DNA of 33,998 nucleotides, taken from contig JAFPEE010000230.1 in the NCBI GenBank assembly GCA_017389705.1, positions 1 through 33,998 of the forward strand, in the 5' to 3' direction. A program made the position numbers and the translations under genes. Shown one piece after another: positions 19,950 to 28,984 of this stretch. The notes under the pieces are model-generated. The model had not been told where the DNA came from. It did not search any database and worked only from the letters and a program-made list of their open reading frames with translations. The DNA comes from Prevotella sp. (GTDB taxonomy: Bacteria > Bacteroidota > Bacteroidia > Bacteroidales > Bacteroidaceae). Within the stretch, counting starts at the first letter, position 1, and each line of letters begins with the position of its first letter.

Positions 19950-22424
19950 ATGAAGAGAACATTGTGTATAGTGCTGTGTGCATGTTGTCTTTCTGTGGCC
20001 AAGGCTGCAGAGCGTTTTGTCGTATACCAACCCGAGCAGGATTGTCTGTCGCTGAAGGATGCCACGATAGGCTACGACAGCAAGGAACACGCGTGTGTAC
20101 AGCGTGCAGCGGCCAGTCTGCTGGCCGACATGGAGCGTGTGACGGGCAAACGCCCCGCAAACAGTGCTGAGCCTACCATCCTGATAGGCACCGTGGGCTG
20201 CAACAGACAGATAGACCAGTGGGTGAGGCAGGGCGTGCTCAGCGACCTGAAGGGCAAGACGGAGAAGTATATCATCAAGACCATAGGCCAGCAGCTGGTC
20301 ATAGCAGGCAGCGACAAGCGTGGTACCGTGTTTGGCATCTACGAGCTGTCGCAGCAGCTGGGTGTGTCGCCCTGGTACTGGTGGGCAGACGTGCCTGTAG
20401 CGAAACACGAGACGGTCTATATTAAGAAAGGAGCCTTTACCGATGGCGAGCCTCGTGTACGCTATCGTGGCTTGTTCCTCAACGACGAGGCTCCCTGTCT
20501 GACGTCGTGGGTGGAGAATACCTTTGGAACCAAGTACGGCAACCATCGCTTCTACGAGAAAGTGTTTGAGCTCATCCTGCGCCTGAAGGGTAACTTCCTG
20601 TGGCCTGCCATGTGGGGCTGGGCTTTCTATGCCGACGACGCGCAAAACTCGAAAACGGCCGACGAGATGGGTATCATCATTGGCACGTCACACCACGAGC
20701 CTATGGCCCGCAACCATCAGGAGTATGCCCGCCATCGTCAGGAGTGGGGTCCCTGGAACTACCAGAAGAACCAGCAGAAGCTCGACGAGTTTTTCCGTGA
20801 GGGCATCGAGCGCATGAAGGGTACCGACGACATCGTGACCATCGGCATGCGTGGCGATGGCGACGAGGCCATGAGCGAGGATGCCGACACCAAGCTGCTG
20901 CAACGCATTGTGGAGAACCAGCGTAAGATCATCCGTAAGGTGACAGGTCGTCCTGCCAAAGAGACGCCACAGGTGTGGGCGCTCTATAAAGAGGTGCTCG
21001 ACTATTATGATAAAGGTATGCGCGTGCCCGACGACGTGCTCATCCTGCTATGCGACGACAACTGGGGCAACATCCGTCGTGTACCTACCGCCAAAGAGCG
21101 ACAGCATCCCGGTGGCTGGGGACTCTACTACCATGTAGACTATGTGGGAGCGCCCCGCAACTCGAAGTGGATAAACGTGACACCTTCGCAGCATATGTGG
21201 GAACAGTTGACGCTGGCTGCTGACAACGGCCTGGACCGCATGTGGATACTGAACGTAGGCGACCTGAAGCCCATGGAGTACCCCATCACGCTGTTTATGG
21301 ATATGGCGTGGAACCCCGGCTCCGTCAGTCGCGACGTCATCGCCACACACACGCTGCCCTTCTGCCGCCAGACCTTCGGACCGGAGCAGGCTGAGGAGGC
21401 AGCCCGCATCCTGAACCTCTGCTGCAAGTATAACGGACGCTCTACTGCTGAGATGCTGGATGCCACGACCTACAACGTGGAGACTGGCGAGTGGCGACAG
21501 GTGGCCGACGACTATATGCGCCTGGAAGCCGAGGCCCTGCGCCAGTACCTGACGCTGCGCCCCGAACAGCGCGACGCCTACCAGCAACTCATCCTCTTCC
21601 CCGTTCAGGCCATGTCGAACCTGCACCAGCTCTACTATGCCGTGGCCATGAACCACTACCTGGCGCAGCATGGCGACCCTGCCGCCAACCAGTGGACTGA
21701 GCAGGCACGGAAGGCTTTCCAGCGCGACTCGCTGCTCTGCGCCGCCTACAACCACGACATCAGCGGAGGCAAGTGGAACGGCATGATGACGCAGAAGCAC
21801 ATAGGCTACACCTCTTGGAACGACGACTTCCCCTGCGACCGCATGCCTGAAGTCAAGACGGTAGCTGAGGGCGCGGGAGGCTATACCTTTACGATGAAGG
21901 ACGGCTATGTGGCCATGGAGGCTGAGCACTACTATGCTGCAACACCGGCGGCCGGTGCCCGGTGGACGGTGCTGCCCTATGTGGGACGCACCCTGAGTGG
22001 CATGACGCTGATGCCCTATACCGCACCCGTCGACGGTGCCTCGCTGAGCTATCTGTTTAGCACCGACAGCCAGGTCGACAGCGTCACCATACACATCGTC
22101 GTGAAGTCTACCCTCGACTACCTGAACAAAGGTGGGCTGACCTATACCGTCAGCCTGGATGGCAGTACGCCTCAGCGCGTCAACTTCAACTATAACCTGA
22201 ACGAGCAGAAGGAGAACATCTACGACGTGTTCTACCCCACGGTAGCCCGTCGTGTGGTGGAGTCGGTGGTCACCCTGCCTGTTGACAAAGCAAAGGCAGA
22301 GCACCTGCTGACGCTCTGCCCTGAAGATCCTGCTATTGTGTTCGAGAAGGTTGTCGTCGATGCCGGTGGCTACCAGCCCTCGTTCCTCTTTAGCGACGAG
22401 TCAGCTCATAAACGCCGCCCTTGA
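19950..22424 (+). CDS. GH115 alpha-glucuronidase
   Basis: 824 residues with a signal peptide ([19 protein letters not shown]). GH115 enzymes remove (4-O-methyl-)glucuronic acid from internal as well as terminal xylose units of xylan. Family segments in order: an N-terminal domain with [21 protein letters not shown], then a barrel with [60 protein letters not shown] and [16 protein letters not shown] helical region with [11 protein letters not shown] follows, then a C-terminal beta domain containing [10 protein letters not shown]. Length and order fit the family. It has its own promoter after a 97-base gap from the operon, and its end overlaps the convergent GH95 gene by 35 bases. With GH67 it gives the cell both known routes of glucuronate removal. 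Confidence 0.93.
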   Translation: MKRTLCIVLCACCLSVAKAAERFVVYQPEQDCLSLKDATIGYDSKEHACVQRAAASLLADMERVTGKRPANSAEPTILIGTVGCNRQIDQWVRQGVLSDLKGKTEKYIIKTIGQQLVIAGSDKRGTVFGIYELSQQLGVSPWYWWADVPVAKHETVYIKKGAFTDGEPRVRYRGLFLNDEAPCLTSWVENTFGTKYGNHRFYEKVFELILRLKGNFLWPAMWGWAFYADDAQNSKTADEMGIIIGTSHHEPMARNHQEYARHRQEWGPWNYQKNQQKLDEFFREGIERMKGTDDIVTIGMRGDGDEAMSEDADTKLLQRIVENQRKIIRKVTGRPAKETPQVWALYKEVLDYYDKGMRVPDDVLILLCDDNWGNIRRVPTAKERQHPGGWGLYYHVDYVGAPRNSKWINVTPSQHMWEQLTLAADNGLDRMWILNVGDLKPMEYPITLFMDMAWNPGSVSRDVIATHTLPFCRQTFGPEQAEEAARILNLCCKYNGRSTAEMLDATTYNVETGEWRQVADDYMRLEAEALRQYLTLRPEQRDAYQQLILFPVQAMSNLHQLYYAVAMNHYLAQHGDPAANQWTEQARKAFQRDSLLCAAYNHDISGGKWNGMMTQKHIGYTSWNDDFPCDRMPEVKTVAEGAGGYTFTMKDGYVAMEAEHYYAATPAAGARWTVLPYVGRTLSGMTLMPYTAPVDGASLSYLFSTDSQVDSVTIHIVVKSTLDYLNKGGLTYTVSLDGSTPQRVNFNYNLNEQKENIYDVFYPTVARRVVESVVTLPVDKAKAEHLLTLCPEDPAIVFEKVVVDAGGYQPSFLFSDESAHKRRP

Positions 22425-24789
22425 CCGTCGACAACTCGTAAACACCACGCTCCTTGCTCCTCTTGAGGCCTTTGCCCTTCAGGGGAGTCAGCGAGCGCAG
22501 ACGACACTTGCCGCCGTTACGGGCGTGGATGACAGCCTTCGTCAGCTGCCCTGCCTTCCATTCCAGGTCTATCTCATAGCCGCCACGGGCCACCAGTCCC
22601 TTGACGCTTCCCTCCTGCCATACTGCAGGCAGAGCTGGCAGCAGATAGATGAAGCCGTCGTGGCTCTGCATCAGCATCTCGGCAATGCCTGCCGCACAAC
22701 CGAAGTTGCCGTCAATCTGGAAGGGCGGATGGGCGTCGAACAGGTTCGGATAGGTGCCGCCACGCTGCTTCACCGTACCAAAGATGAGGAACGTGTCGGC
22801 AGTCAGCGTCAGCTGGTCCTTGATGAGCTTATAGGCATGCTCGCCATCCAGCAGTCGAGCCCACGAGCAAACCTTCCACCCCATCGACCAGCCTGTCGAC
22901 ACATCGCCACGAGCCTCTAAAGAGGTGCGTGCCGCTTTCCACAGGTCTGGTGTACGGAAGGGCGTTATCTGGTTGCTGGGATACAGGCCGTAGAGGTGCG
23001 AGAAGTGACGGTGGTTGTCCTTGGGGTCGTCCAGGTCGTCGAGCCACTCCTGCAGCTGTCCCCAACGACCTATCTGCATCGGTGGCAACTGCTTCAGCTG
23101 GTCGGCAATGGTAGTGAGCAGGGCATCGTCGTCGCCCAATATCTTGGCAGCCGCCAGCACATTGGTATAGAGCTCGGTGATAATCTGGTTGTCCATCGTG
23201 ACACCGGCATCCATCGGTGTGGGACGTCCCTTGCCACCATGTTCCGGCGACTCACCGGGGCAGACCACCAGCCAGCCCTTCGTAGGATGCTTGACTAAGG
23301 TCTGCGTATAGAAGCGGGCAGCTTCGAGCATGATGGGATAGTACTGGCGCAGGAAGTCCTTGTCGCCCGTATAGAGGTAGTGCTCCCACAGATGACGGCA
23401 TATCCAGCCCGAACCCGTAGGCCACAAGCCCGTCTGTGCACGGTCTACAGGACCCGTGATGCGCCACTGGTCCGTATTGTGGTGCAACACCCAGCCCTCG
23501 GCGCCATACATGTCGCGAGCCGTCTCCCTACCCGTCTGGCTGATTTCGCGGATGAGCCTGAACAGAGGCTCGTTCAGCTCCGTCAGGTTCGTCACCTCTG
23601 CAGGCCAGTAGTTCATCTCAAGGTTGATGTTGGTGGTGTATTTCGAGTCCCACGAGGGGTACATCTTGTCGTTCCAGATGCCCTGCAGGTTGGCAGGGTT
23701 CATATTGTCGGGCTGCGACGACGAGATGAGCAGATAGCGCCCAAACTGGAAGTAGGTGGCCACGAGGTGGTTGTCCGTACGACTGCTAAACAGCTCTATG
23801 CGCTTGTTCATGGGCTCTTTCTCGTATGCATCTTTGCCCAGGTCGAGCGTCACGCGGTCATAGTATTTCTTGTAGGTCTGCTCGTGCTGGCGTTCCAGGG
23901 CCTCATAGCCCGTCTGCATCGCAGCCAGCAGGCGCTCCTTCGACTGAGCCGCCTCGTCGCCGGTAATGTCGTTGTAGCTCTTCACGTTGGTACCCACCGT
24001 CAGGTAGATGGTAGCCTCGTCAGCATCCACTACGCTGATGATTCCATTCGAGCCGCTGACCTTTCCGCCCTTGGCATCCACGGCCAGCCGTCCCATGAAG
24101 CGCACCTTGCCCTTCAGACCTTCATGCTTCGCCGACACGCCCAGGAGCGTAGCCTCAAGGCCATCCATACCCACAAGTGGATTCTCGTGCGGTGTCGTCA
24201 TGTTGGCGGTAAACGTTATCTTGCCTTTCTCGCTGGCTGTCAGGCGCATGGCAATGACCTGATGTCCACCCAACGGGGCTATCGTCTCGCGCTCATACTG
24301 CACACCGTCTACCTTGTAGCGCACCACGCTTTTGGCTTCGTCCAAGTCCAGCCAGCGCTCATAGTCAGTATAGCGGGTATGACCAGGCATAGCGATATAC
24401 AGGTCGCCAAAGGGCTGGTAGGGCATGCCCATGTTCTGACCTGCAGCCACCGGCATCACCTTCTCGTTGGCCAAGTCCTGGGCCTCTTTATACTTGCCTT
24501 CGAAGATGAGCTGTCGCACCTTAGGCAGGTACTCCTTGGCATGAGGATTCACCACCTGGTTGGGTTGTCCTGCCCAGATGGTTTCCTCGTTCACCTGGAT
24601 GCGCTCCAGGGCTGGCGTTCCAAACACCATGCCACCCATCACACCGTTGCCAATAGGCAGCGCCTGCGTCCATGTCATGGCGGGCTGGTCATACCATAGT
24701 TTATTTGCTGACCTCTGCGTTGCAATCTCGTGAGCAGTCACAGCAATGACGCTCACGACGCTTATCAAAAAGCATATTAGTCTTTTCAT
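22390..24789 (-). CDS. GH95 alpha-L-fucosidase or alpha-L-galactosidase
   Basis: 799 residues with a signal peptide ([19 protein letters not shown]). The GH95 layout is complete: N-terminal beta-sandwich ([23 protein letters not shown]), then an (alpha/alpha)6 barrel with [20 protein letters not shown] (N387 and N389), E516 in GESPEHG and D693 in FQIDGNFG. These correspond to the substrate/water-holding asparagines, the general acid and the aspartate of characterised family members. The C-terminal domain ends [11 protein letters not shown]95 enzymes cleave terminal alpha-L-fucose or, in some xylan-degrading Bacteroides, alpha-L-galactose. The xylan context makes L-galactose plausible but does not prove it. 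Its 3' end overlaps GH115 by 35 bases. A terminator separates it from the LRR gene upstream, and no consensus promoter is visible in the short gap. Confidence 0.93.
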   Translation of the reverse strand: MKRLICFLISVVSVIAVTAHEIATQRSANKLWYDQPAMTWTQALPIGNGVMGGMVFGTPALERIQVNEETIWAGQPNQVVNPHAKEYLPKVRQLIFEGKYKEAQDLANEKVMPVAAGQNMGMPYQPFGDLYIAMPGHTRYTDYERWLDLDEAKSVVRYKVDGVQYERETIAPLGGHQVIAMRLTASEKGKITFTANMTTPHENPLVGMDGLEATLLGVSAKHEGLKGKVRFMGRLAVDAKGGKVSGSNGIISVVDADEATIYLTVGTNVKSYNDITGDEAAQSKERLLAAMQTGYEALERQHEQTYKKYYDRVTLDLGKDAYEKEPMNKRIELFSSRTDNHLVATYFQFGRYLLISSSQPDNMNPANLQGIWNDKMYPSWDSKYTTNINLEMNYWPAEVTNLTELNEPLFRLIREISQTGRETARDMYGAEGWVLHHNTDQWRITGPVDRAQTGLWPTGSGWICRHLWEHYLYTGDKDFLRQYYPIMLEAARFYTQTLVKHPTKGWLVVCPGESPEHGGKGRPTPMDAGVTMDNQIITELYTNVLAAAKILGDDDALLTTIADQLKQLPPMQIGRWGQLQEWLDDLDDPKDNHRHFSHLYGLYPSNQITPFRTPDLWKAARTSLEARGDVSTGWSMGWKVCSWARLLDGEHAYKLIKDQLTLTADTFLIFGTVKQRGGTYPNLFDAHPPFQIDGNFGCAAGIAEMLMQSHDGFIYLLPALPAVWQEGSVKGLVARGGYEIDLEWKAGQLTKAVIHARNGGKCRLRSLTPLKGKGLKRSKERGVYELSTVKGGVYELTRR

Positions 24790-24813
24790 CGTGTAGTTTT
24801 AGTAGATTATTTA

Positions 24814-24850
24814 TAAAAAAGACTGACGAAAGGCTTAATTGTCGTCAGTC
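24814..24850 (-). terminator. Rho-independent terminator after the LRR gene
   Basis: On the minus strand a nine-base perfect stem (GACTGACGA at 24850-24842, TCGTCAGTC at 24829-24821) with a 12-base loop is followed by six T residues and ATAAA. It lies 28-64 bases after the LRR stop codon and ends transcription before the GH95 gene. Confidence 0.85.
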
Positions 24851-24877
24851 TGTCCAACTATTTCTTCTGCTCTCAGC

Positions 24878-26941
24878 TTAATGCTCCCTATATAGCTTCG
24901 TCATCTTTTGCTCCCCATTGGCATAGCGAGTGATTTTCAGCACCATACCCTTCACATCAGACTTGACGGGACGCCCCAGCAGGTCTGTATAGGTTTCGCT
25001 GACAATCTGACTGTCATCCTTTATCTTGTTCTCGTCTATTCCTGCAACGTCAGTCTCAACGATATGCAGGAAGTCCTTGAAGGCAGCGTGACTACGATAT
25101 AATTGTGCTGATTCATAGGGAACATACAGGATACACTTCTCCTTGTCGACAAGGCTGAATGTACTTTCGTCTGCTTCCGTCGGAGGAATCTCATTGAGAC
25201 AAGTCACCGACTGCAACCCCCCGCATCCGTTGAAAGCACTCCTCCCTAAAGTGGCGAGTGCCTTGGGCAGCCGTATGCTAGTCAGGGCGCGACAATTGGA
25301 GAAGGCATCGTATTGTATCTCTGTAATGCTGGCAGGCAGCTCTATCTGTTGCAGTCGGATGCAGCTGTGGAAGGTGTTAGAGGCTATCGTTGTCAGGCTG
25401 GAGGGGATGTTGATGCGTTGCAGATGACGGCAGGTGGAGAAGGCACTGCGTGACAGCGTCTCCAGCGACTCAGGCAGGACAACCTCTTCCAAATACTCAC
25501 AATCGCCAAAGGCTCCATCACCGATGAAGCGTACTTCTCCAGGAATCGTGATACTCTTCAAGCCACCACAACTATGGAATGCGTAATTACCTATGCTCGT
25601 CAGATGGTCGGGCAGGCTGATTTCCTTCAAACCTGCACCGGCAAAGGCATGATGCTCCACTGTCTGCACGCTTTGGGGAATGTCTATGTGCTTCAAACTG
25701 TCACAGCCATAAAACATGTTGCCTGTGATAGCAGTTATGTTGTCTGGCAGATGTACCTCTTTTAGATAGCGGCAATTGGCGAACAGGTTATCCTGATAAG
25801 TCTGTACCGACGACGGAATGGCTATCGTCCTCAACCCTGACGAACGGAAAGCTCCATTCTCTATGCGCTTCACCGTGGTGGGTATTTCTATCGTCTTCAA
25901 GCTGTCGCACATGGAAAACATAAGCTGTGGAATGGTTTCCATGGAAGCCGGTATGTTGACGTTCCGCAGCTTACTGCACTCATCGAAGGTTTGAGACCCC
26001 ATCGTCTGAATGCCATCAGGCAGGGTGATGTCCGTAAACGAGCTGCATCGCAGAAAAGCATGACTTCCTATCGTGCGGGTAGACTGTGGCAAATGGATGG
26101 TCTTTAAGGCACGGCAGTGAGAAAAGGCCTCAAAGGCTATCGAGTCAATCCCTTCGTGCAGAATAACGCTTTCCAGCTTCTCATCATATTGGAAAGCTCC
26201 TGCCCCGATGACGCGCACCCCTGCCGGAATCTCTACCTCGCGTAACTCCGGACAGGAGTTCAGTAGGCCAGGACTCACCTCCTTCAGCGACGCAGGCAGA
26301 TGAATGGTCTGCAGACTATCGCACAACATGAAGGCGATATCCATCTCCGTAATACCGTCGGGCAGATTGACATGCTTCAGACTGTTGCAATGGTTAAAGG
26401 CGCGGAAGCCGATGCTCCGCATAGCCTGCGGCAACTCCAGCTCCTGCAGGGATGTGCAACTATGGAATGCCGACATGCCGATAGCCTGCAGCGTCTCAGG
26501 GAACTTGACATACCTAAGATTCATGCACGCATTAAACGCAAAATCGTCTATCCTCGTTACGTTCGATGGCAGAGCGATATACATCAGTCCATAGCACCAA
26601 TAGAACATCGACTCGCCAATCACATCCTTCTCCGTTTTGGTGTAGGGGTAGAAGTACACATCGCCACCTTCCACTATCCGTGCATCCTCCAAGTCAAGGA
26701 TGCGCAGGTTGCAGTCTATCAGCTGGCCCTCATTGTTTATACCCAGCATCTCTCTGAGCACAAGGACATCCGTTCCGTTGATGGGACCAGAGATTTTCAG
26801 CGCCGCCACAGAATCTTTGTACACGCCCAGCTCCTCTGCCAGCGTCCCAGCACGCAGCAGCTGCACATGTACTGACAGCAACTCCGCACAAGCAGTTACC
26901 GACAGCAACAGGAAGATTATCAATAGTATACCTTTTCTCAT
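24878..26941 (-). CDS. BspA-like leucine-rich-repeat surface protein
   Basis: 687 residues from the ATG at 26941, giving signal peptide MRKGILLIIFLLLSVTACA. A GTG nine bases upstream is less likely. From about residue 110 to 600 there are about 20 LRR_5/BspA-type repeats of 22-24 residues with the pattern I-x-x-x-A-F-x-x-C-x-x-L-x-x-I-x-L-P (for example IGMSAFHSCTSLQELELP). The repeat run ends with the usual cap CILYVPYESAQLYRSH. The last 35 residues (LLGRPVKSDVKGMVLKITRY) resemble the short secretion tails of Prevotella exported proteins. BspA-like proteins are surface-exposed and bind host or extracellular matrix proteins or other cells. A strong terminator follows. Array B and a possible promoter precede it. 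Confidence 0.9.
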   Translation of the reverse strand: MRKGILLIIFLLLSVTACAELLSVHVQLLRAGTLAEELGVYKDSVAALKISGPINGTDVLVLREMLGINNEGQLIDCNLRILDLEDARIVEGGDVYFYPYTKTEKDVIGESMFYWCYGLMYIALPSNVTRIDDFAFNACMNLRYVKFPETLQAIGMSAFHSCTSLQELELPQAMRSIGFRAFNHCNSLKHVNLPDGITEMDIAFMLCDSLQTIHLPASLKEVSPGLLNSCPELREVEIPAGVRVIGAGAFQYDEKLESVILHEGIDSIAFEAFSHCRALKTIHLPQSTRTIGSHAFLRCSSFTDITLPDGIQTMGSQTFDECSKLRNVNIPASMETIPQLMFSMCDSLKTIEIPTTVKRIENGAFRSSGLRTIAIPSSVQTYQDNLFANCRYLKEVHLPDNITAITGNMFYGCDSLKHIDIPQSVQTVEHHAFAGAGLKEISLPDHLTSIGNYAFHSCGGLKSITIPGEVRFIGDGAFGDCEYLEEVVLPESLETLSRSAFSTCRHLQRINIPSSLTTIASNTFHSCIRLQQIELPASITEIQYDAFSNCRALTSIRLPKALATLGRSAFNGCGGLQSVTCLNEIPPTEADESTFSLVDKEKCILYVPYESAQLYRSHAAFKDFLHIVETDVAGIDENKIKDDSQIVSETYTDLLGRPVKSDVKGMVLKITRYANGEQKMTKLYREH

Positions 26942-26949
26942 AGCGAGCA

Positions 26950-26957
26950 CAAAATTA
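26950..26957 (-). promoter_or_regulatory. Possible -7 box of the LRR gene
   Basis: TAATTTTG on the minus strand matches TAnnTTTG and ends eight bases before the ATG at 26941, so a transcript would be nearly leaderless. A TTG at 26975-26973 is the only -33 candidate, with a short 15-base spacer, so the call is tentative. Confidence 0.4.
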
Positions 26958-27042
26958 AACCGAACATTAATTCAATCGTGTTCCACGTTTTTGGGTCTTC
27001 CAACGCATCTTGCCATGACCGTCCAGACGTGGGCGGAGCAGA

Positions 27043-27130
27043 GACTAGCAGTGAGCCGGGCAAAGACTGGCATTGAGCCGGGCAAAGACTGGCATCGAGC
27101 CGGGCAAAGTTTGGCAGCGCCCGGCTCAAA
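27043..27130 (-). repeat. Array B: four 22-bp units, inverted copy of array A
   Basis: Read on the minus strand, four 22-bp units (27130-27109, 27108-27087, 27086-27065, 27064-27043) match the four units of array A in order. The flank TGAAGGGGGTT before the first unit is the same. The two middle units begin TTTGCCCGGCTC and differ by one base. It sits between the end of the serine peptidase gene (27180) and the LRR start (26941), about 100 bases upstream of the LRR gene and pointing towards it, as array A points towards the gene at 2909. Confidence 0.85.
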
Positions 27131-27152
27131 ACCCCCTTCAGGACAGCCCAAA

Positions 27153-27168
27153 GGGACCACAGTGTCCC
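27153..27168 (-). terminator. Weak hairpin after the serine peptidase gene
   Basis: GGGAC, six-base loop, GTCCC on the minus strand, 12 bases beyond the stop of the 27180 gene and followed only by TTT. It could be a weak terminator. The short stem and lack of a proper T run keep confidence low. Confidence 0.3.
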
Positions 27169-27179
27169 ATTGAATGTCA

Positions 27180-28853
27180 CTAATCTGTCTCTACACCTGT
27201 AAGGGTGTATTTCTTGTTGTTGCGTAGAATGTAAATCTTTCCGCCCTGCATCACCTTGCGACAGTCGGCCTTCGCCTTGTCGGCAACGGTAGAGATGCTG
27301 ATGTCGGTAGGCGGAGTGCCTAATGTCTGGTCCAGGAACTGGAGAATCTGCTTGCACTTGTCAGCGTCGGTGCCGCTGGTGTAGCTGACCAAGTGGTTCT
27401 GGTCGGGCAGGATGACCTTGCGTACGTTGGTGCCGTTGACGAATTGGTCCTTTATGGCAGCTCCCGTCCACGCATCGTCCTCACCGTAGATGAGTATGAT
27501 GGGCTTGGTGGTGTTCTTAGTAGCCTCCATGGTGCGGTCGTAGAGTGCACGACTGTAGGTCAGCTTGCTGAAGAAAGGAGTATAGACGTCGCGTATGCAA
27601 CTGTACTTGTCGCTCCAGAACTTCTGCCACTCCTCGGCAGTCTTCGGGTCGTCGAAGAGCAGGTCGAAAGAGGCGTCGAAGTAGCCCAGCTCGCACTTCG
27701 ACTGGTATTCGTAGCCCTGGCCAGTGGAGTCTGTGGTGTCGAACCACTGTGCCTCCTTGATGCCGAACGGGCGGACATGATGGCGGCGGACAGCCATTTT
27801 CGGCATTTCGGCCCTGGATTCGGGGTACTTGCGAAGCGTGTCGATCCACTGTGGCAGACTGTCGAGCGAGAAAGCATCCTTCATCAGCATGAAGGCATAG
27901 ACGGTATCGCCATACGCGAGACCTTTCTTCTTCATAATCTCCAGGTTCTTCGCCATCTGCCTACGAATAGTCGTGGTGTCGTTGTAGGCATGGTCGGTAT
28001 ATCCATACTGGCTGATGCCAGCCAGGTAGAGTCCGTAGAGGGTGTCACGCTTGGCCTGCGTTTTGTCGCCGCCACCCATCTTCTCGTAGATGGGGAAGAT
28101 GGTATTCAGACGCTGTATTCCATGCTGGCGCACAGCCATGTACATATCGCGGAACTCCTTGCTCCAGCCGTTGTTGTACCAGTACTTCTGCATATTGCGG
28201 TCGCGGTCGGAGTCGAAGAAGGGTGCAGCGTAAGGCACAAAGATATCCATGTCGGCGGGGTAGAACGTGTGATGCAGCAGGGTGGTGATGCCGCCTTTGC
28301 TGACACCGCTCATCACCCACTTACCCTTGAACACCTTCTTCAGGGCCTCGAACAGGGCATGGAAGTCCTGTGCTGCCTCCTCGGCTCGGCAGTCGTCCAA
28401 CTGTTCCCAACATTTGTCGGGCGAGGAGTAGCGGAAATAACGGTGCTCTATCTGTATGAAGTTGGCATTGTAGCGGTGGGCTATCTCGGTAGCATCGTCC
28501 CATGTAAACCTAAAGGTAGAGTCGGGCCTTTCAAGATATTGGTCCATGATGTTGTAGCCCGAGCAGAAGACGTGGTTGACGGCCGTCTGGTAGTCTACGT
28601 TCTTGTTGACGGTCACCAAGGCACGCATGTGGAACCGCGGACTGCCAGGAACGGCGTGCTGCAGCGGCTGGTTGTAGTAGACTACGCAGGTGGTATAGTC
28701 TGGCGCCTTCGGGTCGGAGTGATAGGCGGCGATGGAGTCAATCAGTCCCGCGTTCTTGTTCAACAGGTCCATAGCCCACTGCGGTGTGCCGTCGGCCTTA
28801 GCATTCATTCCTGCCAGACACAGCAGGCAGAGCATCATTAATAGCTTTCTCAT
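27180..28853 (-). CDS. Secreted S28/S37-type serine aminopeptidase
   Basis: 557 residues with a signal peptide (MRKLLMMLCLLCLAGMNAKA). An alpha/beta-hydrolase fold is indicated by the nucleophile S185 in MSGVSKGGIT, D460 in YGEDDAWTG and H487 in PDQNHLVSY. Upstream landmarks FIQIEHRYFRYSSP and DCRAEEAAQDFHALF match the prolyl-type tripeptidyl aminopeptidases (S37/PS-10, related to S28) that release short N-terminal peptides. The last residues (MQGGKIYILRNNKKYTLTG) form a tail common on Prevotella secreted proteins, probably for type IX or related surface export. It is transcribed divergently from the C10 protease gene, which suggests joint use in extracellular protein digestion. Confidence 0.85.
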   Translation of the reverse strand: MRKLLMMLCLLCLAGMNAKADGTPQWAMDLLNKNAGLIDSIAAYHSDPKAPDYTTCVVYYNQPLQHAVPGSPRFHMRALVTVNKNVDYQTAVNHVFCSGYNIMDQYLERPDSTFRFTWDDATEIAHRYNANFIQIEHRYFRYSSPDKCWEQLDDCRAEEAAQDFHALFEALKKVFKGKWVMSGVSKGGITTLLHHTFYPADMDIFVPYAAPFFDSDRDRNMQKYWYNNGWSKEFRDMYMAVRQHGIQRLNTIFPIYEKMGGGDKTQAKRDTLYGLYLAGISQYGYTDHAYNDTTTIRRQMAKNLEIMKKKGLAYGDTVYAFMLMKDAFSLDSLPQWIDTLRKYPESRAEMPKMAVRRHHVRPFGIKEAQWFDTTDSTGQGYEYQSKCELGYFDASFDLLFDDPKTAEEWQKFWSDKYSCIRDVYTPFFSKLTYSRALYDRTMEATKNTTKPIILIYGEDDAWTGAAIKDQFVNGTNVRKVILPDQNHLVSYTSGTDADKCKQILQFLDQTLGTPPTDISISTVADKAKADCRKVMQGGKIYILRNNKKYTLTGVETD

Positions 28854-28886
28854 TGTTGTTTCTTTTTAGATATTTGTTTCCGGCTG

Positions 28887-28921
28887 CAAAGGTAACACAT
28901 TTTTTAAATATTTTCTCAAAA
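28887..28921 (-). promoter_or_regulatory. Promoter of the serine peptidase gene
   Basis: On the minus strand TTTTG (28921-28917), a 22-base spacer and TACCTTTG (28894-28887) match the Bacteroidota promoter. The start codon at 28853 lies 33 bases downstream. Confidence 0.65.
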
Positions 28922-28946
28922 CGAACGGCAATTGGCGGTTTTTTAG

Positions 28947-28954
28947 TACCTTTG
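28947..28954 (+). promoter_or_regulatory. -7 box of the C10 protease gene
   Basis: TACCTTTG on the plus strand, 30 bases upstream of the start at 28985. No -33 TTG at the usual spacing is obvious; the nearest TTG at 28932 is too close. With the minus-strand promoter it makes a compact divergent control region of about 130 bases. Confidence 0.6.
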
Positions 28955-28984
28955 CGCGGTTATAAGCAAACACGACAGGTTAAA

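Noticed and set aside
21048-22304. 418-codon minus-strand open frame inside GH115
   Set aside because: Shadow of the GH115 gene; composition and lack of motifs do not support a protein.
23380-24699. 439-codon plus-strand open frame inside the GH95 gene
   Set aside because: It is antisense to a complete GH95 enzyme with all family motifs. Its translation is rich in H, R and V with no domain or signal peptide, typical of an antisense shadow in GC-rich coding DNA.
27393-28841. 482-codon plus-strand open frame inside the serine peptidase gene
   Set aside because: Antisense to a well-supported peptidase with signal peptide and catalytic triad; no promoter or recognisable domain of its own.
28853-28984. 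Upstream in-frame start of the C10 protease
   Set aside because: The added 44 residues cross the TACCTTTG box and precede a perfect signal peptide, so the start at 28985 is preferred.
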